Shown here piece after piece: positions 56,811 through 64,000 of a stretch of DNA of 64,000 bases. The notes under the pieces were generated by a model. That model worked only from the letters and a program-made list of their open reading frames with translations, made no database searches and was not told where the DNA came from. The position numbers were made by a program, and so were the translations under genes. The stretch lies in assembly GCF_963259705.1 (NCBI RefSeq), contig NC_081861.1:68863623-68927622 (forward strand). Reading direction: 5' to 3'. The stretch comes from Myotis daubentonii (lineage: Eukaryota > Chordata > Mammalia > Chiroptera > Vespertilionidae). Numbering within the stretch: position 1 is the stretch's first letter; every line of letters starts with the position of its first letter.

Positions 56811-57152
56811 AGGGTTCCTCAGCCTGGCCTGGCCCCTCTCACAGTCCAGAAGCCCTCACGGGTTGTCCTACTGACGGTTTAGGCCCCCTCCCCCTGGGGA
56901 ATGGGCCTAAGCCACAGTCTGGCCTCCCTCTGCAAGAGGTGACCAGTCTGATTAAGGGAAGGCACTGCCTGCATCACCATGCTACTGCTGCTGCAGCCGC
57001 CAGCTGCCACAGCTGCCTGCCCTTGGCCCTCACAGCTGCCGCAGCTGCCTGCCCTCGGCCCTTGCAGCCACAGTGGCTTTATCCTGAAGGACGTCAGGAG
57101 GGACGTTCAGCTGTCTGGTCTAATTAGTATTTTAAGCTTTTATTATTATAGA
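56811..57152 (-). mobile_element. Helitron, 3' hairpin lost, abutting another
   Basis: On the minus strand the 5' end TCTATAATAATAAAAGC (57152) is followed by HeliBat-type sequence with CAGCTG-rich blocks to about 56811, where the GAGGAACCC part ends without a hairpin or CTAG. The 5' end touches the CTAG of the next Helitron directly. Confidence 0.75.
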
Positions 57153-57317
57153 CTAGAGGCCTGATGCACGAAATTTGTGCGAGGGTAGGCCTTCCTTCCT
57201 CCAGCTGCCAGCAGCAGCTTCCCTCTGGCACCCAGGAACCAGGCTTCCCTCACAGCTCCAGCTTTGTCCAGAAGGATGTCCTGTCTAATTAGCATATTAC
57301 ACTTTTATTATTATAGA
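57153..57317 (-). mobile_element. 165-bp minimal Helitron
   Basis: CTAG at 57153-57156, a GCACGAAATTTGTGC hairpin (57167-57181) and the 5' end TCTATAATAATAAAAGTG (57317) enclose only about 100 bases of interior. It is the shortest member in the window and belongs to the same 5'-end type as its neighbour. Confidence 0.8.
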
Positions 57318-57858
57318 CATTTTCCTTATTATTTCACTAGTCAGTCTAGCCTAGATTTCCTAGATGAAATGTTTAACTTTATATAATCCACCATGAAAAA
57401 TCCTCACTAATTTTTTAATTTAAGTCTTTGAGATTTTTATTTTATTGAGCACCAAACTCTCTTGCATATTTTGTATTACATTTTGGAATTAAAATAATAA
57501 GAATAAATGGTATCTATCCTAATATGTTTCATGAGTTAGTGGGGAAGAGACAGCCAATGTCTCCAGAAACTATCTTCACAAAGCCCTACGTGTCCGTGGA
57601 CCTCAGACTGGGAAACTATGATATATCAACTTCAAAAGATGTATTTGGAGATTAGGGCAAGAATACTACGTAAGGTGTTAAAGTAGGAGAAAATTAAAGA
57701 ATGAAACAGTGATCAGGGTGTCACATTCTACAATGAAAGTTAAGTGAAATGGGAATTAAAATGAAATTCTTCACTATATTTAACAATGAGGCTGCTACTG
57801 ATGATCTTAGAGCAGTTTAATTATAATGGCAAGAAAATAAACAAGACTGCAGTGATCG
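57318..57858. other. Unique AT-rich DNA
   Basis: No gene or recognised repeat. Confidence 0.6.
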
Positions 57859-58148
57859 CAGAAGTAATTTTTTTTTATTGTTTCATTGCTTAAAGTATTA
57901 CCAAGGGTATTACATATGTGTCCTTTTTTTCCCCCGCCTTTGACAATCCCCTGGACTCCCCAAACCCCCAGTGTCTTATGTCCATTGGTTATGATTATAT
58001 GCATGCATACAAGTCCTTTGGTTGATCTCTTACCCCCCTCCCTCCTGCCTGCCAACCCTCCCTGGCCTTCTCTCTGCAGTTTTACAATCAGTTTGAGGCA
58101 GCTCTGCCTCTGTATCTATTATTGTTCATAAGTTTATAATGGTCTTTA

Positions 58149-61100
58149 TTATCCATGAATGAGTGAGATCGTGTGGTAGTTTTCCTTCATTGACTGGCTT
58201 ATTTCACTTAGCATAATGCTCTCCAGATCCATCCATGCCGTTGCAAATGGTAAGAGTTCCTTCTTTTTTACAGCAGCATAGTATTCCATCATGTAGATGT
58301 ACCACTGTTTTCTAATCCATTCATCTACTGATGGGCACTTAGGCTGTTTCCAGATCTTAGCTATGGTGAATTGTGCTGCTATGAACATATGGGTGCACAT
58401 ACCCTTTCTGATTGGTGTTTCTGGTTTCTTGGGATATATTCCTAGAAGTGGGATCACAGGGTCAAATGGGAGTTCCATTTGTAGTTTTTTGAGGAAACTC
58501 CATACTGTCTTCCATAGTGGCTGCACAAGTCTGCATTCCCACCAGCAGTGCACAAGTGTTCCTTATTCTCCACATCCTCTCCAGTACTTGTCGTTTGTTG
58601 ATTTGTTGATGATAGCCAATCTGACAGGTGTGAGATGGTACCTCATTGTTGTTTTGATTTGCATCTCTCGTATAATTAGTGACTTTGAGCATGTTTTCAT
58701 ATGTCTCTTGGCTTTCTGAATGTCCTCTTTTGAAAGGTGTCTATTTAGATCCTTTGCCCATTTTTTGATTGGATTGTTTATCTTCCTTTTGCTAAGTTGT
58801 ATGAGTTCCCTATAAATTTTGGAGATTAGGCCCTTTTCAGATATGACGTTGGCAAATACGTTTTCCCACGCAGTGGGCTTTCTTGTTGTTTTGTTGATGG
58901 TTTCTTTTGCTGTGCAGAACCTTTTAATTTTGATGTAGTCCCATTTGTTCATTTTCTCTTCAGTTTCAAGTGCCCTAGGAGCTGTATCAGTGAAGAAATT
59001 GCTTCGGCATATATCTGAGATTTTGTTGCCTTTGGATTCTTCTAGAATTTTTATGGTTTCCTGTTGTACATTTAAGTCTTTTATCAATTTTGAGTTTATT
59101 CTTGGGTATGGTGTAAGTTGGTGGTCTAGCTTCATTTTCTTGCATATATCTGTCCAATTTTCCCAACACCATTTGTTGAAGAGACTATCTTGGCTCCATT
59201 GTATGTTCTTGCCTCCTTCGTCAAATATTGATTGAGCATATTGGTTCGGGCTGATTTCTGGGCTTATCTATTCTATTCCATTGATCTATATGTCTGTTCT
59301 TGTGCCAGTACCAGGAAGTTTTGAGAACAGTGGCTTTGTAATACAGCTTGATATCTGGTATTGTGATCCCACCTACTTTGTTCTTCTTTCTCAGAATTGC
59401 TGCAGCTATTCGGGGTCTTTTTTTATTCCAGATGAATTTTTGGAGAGTTCGTTCTCGATCTGTGAAGTATGCCGTTGGTATTTTAATGGGAAGTGCGTTG
59501 AAATTGTAGATTGCTTTGAGTAGTATGGACATTTTAATGACGTTGATTCCACCAATCCATGAACACGGTATGTTCTTCCATCTGTTTATGTCTTCCTCTA
59601 TCTTTTTTTTCAACGTCCTGTAGTTTTCTGAGTAGAGGTCTTTTACCTCTTTAGTTAAGTTTATTCCTAGGTAGCTTAATTTTTTTGGTGCGATGGTAAA
59701 TGGGATTGTTTTTTATAATCTCTCTTTCTGAAAGTTCACTATTGGTGTATACAAATGCCTCAGATTTCTTGGGGTTAATTTGTATCCTGCTACATTGCCA
59801 AATTTATGTATTAAGTCTAGTAGTTTTTTGATGGAATCTCTAGGGTTTTGTATGTATAATATCATGTCATCTGCTAATAAGGACAGTTTTACTTCCTCTT
59901 TCCAATTTGGATGCCATTTATTTCTTCTTCTTGTCTAATTGCAATGGCTAATACTTCCAGTACTATGTCAAAGAGGAGTAGTGAGAGTGGGCATCCCTGT
60001 CTTGTTCCTGTTCTTTGAGGAAATGGTATTAGTTTTTGTCCATTGAGTATGATGTTGGCTGTGGTCCTGTCATATATGGATTTTATCATGTTGAGGCATG
60101 ATCCTTCTATTCCCATCTTGCTGAGAGTTTTTATAAAAAATGGGTGTTGGATTTTGTCAAACGCTTTTTCTGCATCAATTGATATGAGCATGTGGTTTTT
60201 TTCTTTCAATTTGTTTATGTGATGTATCACGTTTATTGATTTGCGGATATTGTACCATGCTTGCATCCCTGGGATAAATCCTACTTGGTCATGGTCTATG
60301 ATCTTTCTGATGTACTGCTGGATCCGATTTGCTAAGATATTGTTGAGGATTTTGGCATCTATGTTCATGAGGGATATTGGCCTGTAATTCTCTTTCATTG
60401 TGGTGTGTTTATCGGGTTTTGGTATTAGGGTGATGCTGGCCTTATAGAATGAGCATGCAAGTGTTCCTTCCTCTTGAATTTTTGGTAGTAGTCTGAGGAG
60501 GATAGGTTTTAGTTCTTCCTTGAATGTTTGGTAAAACTCCCCTGTGAAGCCGTCTGGTCCTGGGCTTTTGTTTGATGGAAGCTTTTTGATGACTGCTTCA
60601 ATTTCTTCCATAGTTATTGGCCTATTGAGATTTTTAGATTCTTCCTGATTGAGTTTTGGAATGTTGTATTTTTCTAGGAATTTCTCCATTTCTTCCAGGT
60701 TGTCTAGTTTGTTGGAGTAGAGTTGTCCATAGTATTTTTTAACAATCATTTGTATTTCTGTGGGGTCCGTTGTTATTTCGCCTCTATCGTTTCTTATTTT
60801 GTTTATTTGGTTCCTCTCTCTTTGCCTCTTGGTGAGCCTGGCTAGAGGTTTGTCAATCTTGTTTATCCTTTCAAAGTACCAGCTCTTGGTTTCATTGATC
60901 TTTTGTATTGTTTTTTTTGGTGTCTATGTCATTTATTTCTCTTCTAATCTTTATTATCTCCTTCCTTCTGCTCACTCTGGGGTTTTCTTGTTGCTCTCTT
61001 TCTAATTCTTTGAGTTGTAGAGTTTGATGATTTACTACCTTTTTTTTTTGTTTGTTTATTTTGAGATAGGCCTGTAGAGCTATAAACTTCCCTCTCAGGA

Positions 61101-61985
61101 CTGCTTTCATTGTGTCCCACAGTTTTTGGATTGTTGTGTTTTCATTGTCATTAATTTCCAGTATGCTTTTAATTTTTAATTTGATCTCATTGGTAACCCA
61201 ATCAATATTTAATAACATGCTATTCAGCTTCCAAGTGTTTCAGTATTTTGGGTTATTTTTGTTTTAGTTTATTTCTAGTATCATGCCATCGTGGTCTGAG
61301 AAGATGCTTGGTATGATTTCAATCTTCTTGAATTTGGGGAGACTTTGCTTGTGACCCAATATCTGGTCTATTTTTGAATATGTCCCATGAGCACCTGAGT
61401 GAAATGTATATTCCGTGGCTTTGGGGTGAATTGTTCTGAAGATGTCAGTTAAGTCCATCTGATCTAGTGAGTCATTTAGGATTGCTGTTTCTTTGCTGAT
61501 TGTTTGTCTAGAGGACTTATCCAGTGCTGTCAGTGGTGTATTAAAGTCCCCTACTATGATTGTATTGTTGTCGATCTCTCCTTTGACATCTCCCGGGAGT
61601 TTTTTTTTTTTATGTATGTGGGTGCTCCTGCATTGGGTGCATACATGTTTACCAGGGTTATATCTTCTTGTTGTATTGATCCCTTTAGTACTATGAAGTG
61701 GCCTTCCTTATCTCTTGTTTGTGGCCTTCACTTTAAGGTCTATTTTGTCCTATGTATGTATTGCTACCCCAGCTTTCTTTTCATTTCCATTTGCCTGAAA
61801 GATATTTTTCCATCCCTTAACTTTCAGTCTGTGTGAGTCCCTTCTAATGCGGTGGGTCTCTTGTAGATAGCAAATGTATGGGTCATGATTTTTTTTATCC
61901 ATTCAGCCACTTGATGTCTTTTTTTTGGAGCATTTAGTCCGTTTACTTTTAAAGTTATTATTGAAAGGTACTTGTTTGTAGCCAT
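58149..61985 (-). pseudogene. L1 ORF2, nearly full length, frameshifted
   Basis: All parts are present in order: endonuclease (from 61985; IDQILGHKQSL near 61370), reverse transcriptase (60749-59889 open for 286 residues with [15 protein letters not shown] and [11 protein letters not shown]), then late ORF2 with [10 protein letters not shown] (near 59430) and the cysteine motif (near 58540-58580). The 286-residue frame is lost at GIQIGKRK, one base short in the run before FADD (near 59900). Further shifts lie near 61610, 61220 and 59265. Confidence 0.92.
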
Positions 61986-62039
61986 TTCTTTTTTTGTGTG
62001 GCTGTTTTCTTTCTGAGCTTTTTATTTCTTCTTTTTACA

Positions 62040-62920
62040 CCAGTCCCTTTAGCATTTCTTGCATTGCTGGCTTGGTGGTGATAAACTCCTTTACCTAATT
62101 TTGTCTGTGAAGCTTCTTATTTCCCCTTCAATTTTGAATGATAGCCTGGCTGGATAGAGTATTCTTGGATTCAGTCTTTTGCTTTGCATCACTTTGTAAA
62201 TTTCTGTCCATTCTTTTCTGGCCTGATGTGTTTCTGTTGAGAAATCATTTGATAATCTAATGGGAGATCCCTTGTATTTAACTTTCCATCTCTCTCTTGC
62301 AGCCTGTAAGATTCTCTCTTTGTCCTGATCATTTGCCATAGTAATTATGATGTGTCGTTGCGTGGGTCTTTTCGTGTTCACCTTGTTTTGGTACTCTCTG
62401 GATTTGTGTGAGTTTTTTCCTCCCCACCTCAAGGAAGTTTTCTGATATTATTTCTTGGAATAGGTGTTCTAATCCTTCTTCCTCTTTCTGTTGTTCTGCC
62501 ACCCCTATTATTCGTATGTTGTTTTGTTTCATGTTGTCCCAAAGCTCCCTTAGGATCTCCTCCTGTCTGTTATTTTTGGTTGTGTTTTGCTTCCTTGTCT
62601 TCTAATTCACTAATTCGGTCCTCCGCTTCTCCTAGTCTACTCTTGATACTTTCAATGGTGTTTTTTATTGAAAATATATTGCTCTTCATTTCTTCTTAGG
62701 TCTTACGTAAGTTATTCATCTTTTCATCTGTTTCTTCTTGCTTCTTGCATAAGTTGTTGATTTTTTCCTCCATCCGGTTTATGCTCTCTAAGACCCTTAT
62801 TATGAATTCTTTTTTTTGTCATGTTGCATGCCTCTGTATCGCTTAGCTGCTTTTCTGTAGAGCCCTTCTTTTCTTTCCTTTGGGGGTTTCTTTGTCCACC
62901 CATGTTTGATCTCACTGACC
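62040..62920 (-). pseudogene. L1 ORF1 remnant
   Basis: The N-terminus MRSNMGGQRNPQRKEKKGS (near 62915) breaks at an extra base in ACNMTKKRIHNKG, where other copies read TEKEFRIRV. The coiled coil is shortened (about 62560-62760). The RNA-binding part (62432-62091) is open and contains ARLSFKIEGEIRSFTDK. It ends near the normal ORF1 stop. Confidence 0.87.
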
Positions 62921-63281
62921 TATCTAGTTGTTGGGTCGTTCAGTGGCTGCTCCCTGGGTGGCAGTGGCTCCTTGGGCTGTGGTTGCTCCTTGGGTGGTTG
63001 TGGTAGCAGCTGCTCCTCTCTTTGTAGCAGGTCCTCTTATGGGTGCTGTTCACAGCTGTGTTGGCTCTTCTTGCTGGTGGAGGTAGGCTTCACACACAGC
63101 AACTGTTCCTCAGACAGAGCGTGTGGTGATCAGGATTCCGCTGTTGCTTGGATCTGCTTTCTGTGGTGAGAAGCAGGGCTCCTCTGATTTCACGTAGTTG
63201 CGCTGCTTGAGAGCCGTTGCTTCCGGGTTAGTAGCCGATCTCTGGATGCCGGTAACAGCCACTCAAGATGGCCAGAAGTAA

Positions 63282-64000
63282 ATCTTAAATGGGGAAATTT
63301 TTCTTTCTGGGGAGAGAGATTAATAAAAGGAGAGACATTAAACCTTAATTACGCATGGTTTTCATTGCAATATGTGCACTAAAATGTAACGTAAATTTTA
63401 TGTTCACTTCTATGAAATAGCATCTGGGAAGCACAGTAAATTAAATATCTTTCAGCAAGAAAGGGAAAACAAAAATTGAATTAAATATGGCATAAAAACA
63501 ACAGAAACAAACCAAAAAACATGGGATGTTTAAATGGCTCATAGGCCCTTTTTAGGGAAATTATTAAGAATATACTCGATTATAACCTCCATAAGAATAA
63601 AGAGCATTGTGCAATTCTTTTTTTATGAATCGTGGAACCACTATAACTGGGATTGCAATTGTTAATCTGTAGTAAACACTAATTGAGCTGATTGTAGACA
63701 ATTGAACAGAATACTTAACAACATAGGAGAAAGGCCAGATTTTATACTCTGGTTCCAGCATTTGGCAAACAAATAAACACTCTGGGCCCCTTTTCTGCAA
63801 AAGGAGATCATAGTAGTAATTGTCTAGGTAAATTGAGCATTAAATAATATATATAAAATATCTATTCCAATCACTTAGAAAGCACTCTATGAATACTAGA
63901 TAGTTGTAATAATGATAATAGTATTAAATACAATACTAACATTTTATTAATGTATTTCAGGAAAAGAAAATCCTAATCAATTTATACTCTATATGAAAAA
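63282..64000. other. Unique AT-rich DNA
   Basis: No coding frame or recognised repeat to the window end. Confidence 0.6.

Larger units (their letters stand above)
57868..63272 (-). mobile_element. Near full-length L1 with a short 5' region
   Basis: Flanked by a 9-bp duplication CAGAAGTAA at 57859-57867 and 63273-63281. On the minus strand it starts GCCATCTTGAGTGGCTG, has a 350-bp 5' untranslated region, ORF1 (62920 to about 62040), ORF2 (61985-58149) and the 3' end with a T run (poly-A) at 57868-57877. Divergence is low and frames are long, so it is among the younger copies, but frameshifts in both ORFs make it inactive. Its outermost 110 bases do not match the 5' region of the L1 at 41381. 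Confidence 0.93.

Noticed and set aside
1..64000. CRISPR arrays, operons, bacterial promoters or riboswitches
   Set aside because: The content is mammalian (L1, SINE, Helitron, MaLR). The tandem arrays have no spacer-repeat structure and there are no prokaryotic genes.

Overview
The window is non-coding repeat-rich DNA from a mammal, almost certainly a vespertilionid (evening) bat. Three things point there. There are many non-autonomous Helitrons of the HeliBat type, with a 5' TC next to a TATAATAAAAG/ATATGCAAAT-like head, a GTGCAC..AATT..GTGCAC hairpin and a CTAG 3' end, inserted between A and T. There are VES-type tRNA-derived SINEs. There are hAT and mariner-like short DNA transposons. I find no intact cellular gene. 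Nearly every long reading frame belongs to a decayed L1 ORF1 or ORF2, or is an artefact of a tandem repeat.

Layout. 1-9.4 kb: AT-rich unique DNA, a near full-length plus-strand L1 (1086-7195, 14-bp target duplication), a TG microsatellite, a perfect 38-bp palindrome and a mariner-like MITE. 9.4-15.6 kb: a composite Helitron (9406-10435), unique DNA, then a minus-strand ORF1-only LINE (HAL1-like) split by a GC-rich Helitron that carries an LTR, and by a VES SINE. 15.6-23.7 kb: a stack of L1s in both orientations, with a solo LTR (22293-22808, 6-bp target duplication). 23.7-26.8 kb: unique DNA with a hAT MITE. 26.8-32 kb: a 2.7-kb Helitron that appears to carry captured host DNA and contains a second Helitron, then a tetranucleotide array and two more Helitrons. 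32-41.3 kb: a 5'-truncated L1, then an old MaLR (MLT1-type) provirus containing a VES SINE and a 1.74-kb composite Helitron. 41.4-55.4 kb: two long minus-strand L1s with nested L1, LTR, SINE, hAT and Helitron pieces, plus a retroposed 5' half of tRNA-Cys. 55.4-64 kb: unique DNA, two abutting Helitrons, and a near full-length minus-strand L1 (57868-63272).

The interest lies in how the mobile elements interact. (i) Two distant Helitrons share the same head-to-tail internal junction, where the first unit lacks its 3' hairpin and final G, so the dimer seems to have moved as one unit. (ii) A Helitron contains what looks like a captured terminal exon. (iii) A 37-nt tRNA-Cys 5' half is inserted with a 15-bp duplication at a TT/AAAA-type site. 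(iv) Several L1s in one 64-kb stretch carry unrelated 5' untranslated regions. All calls come from reading the sequence by eye. Family names are recognition-level, not database results.
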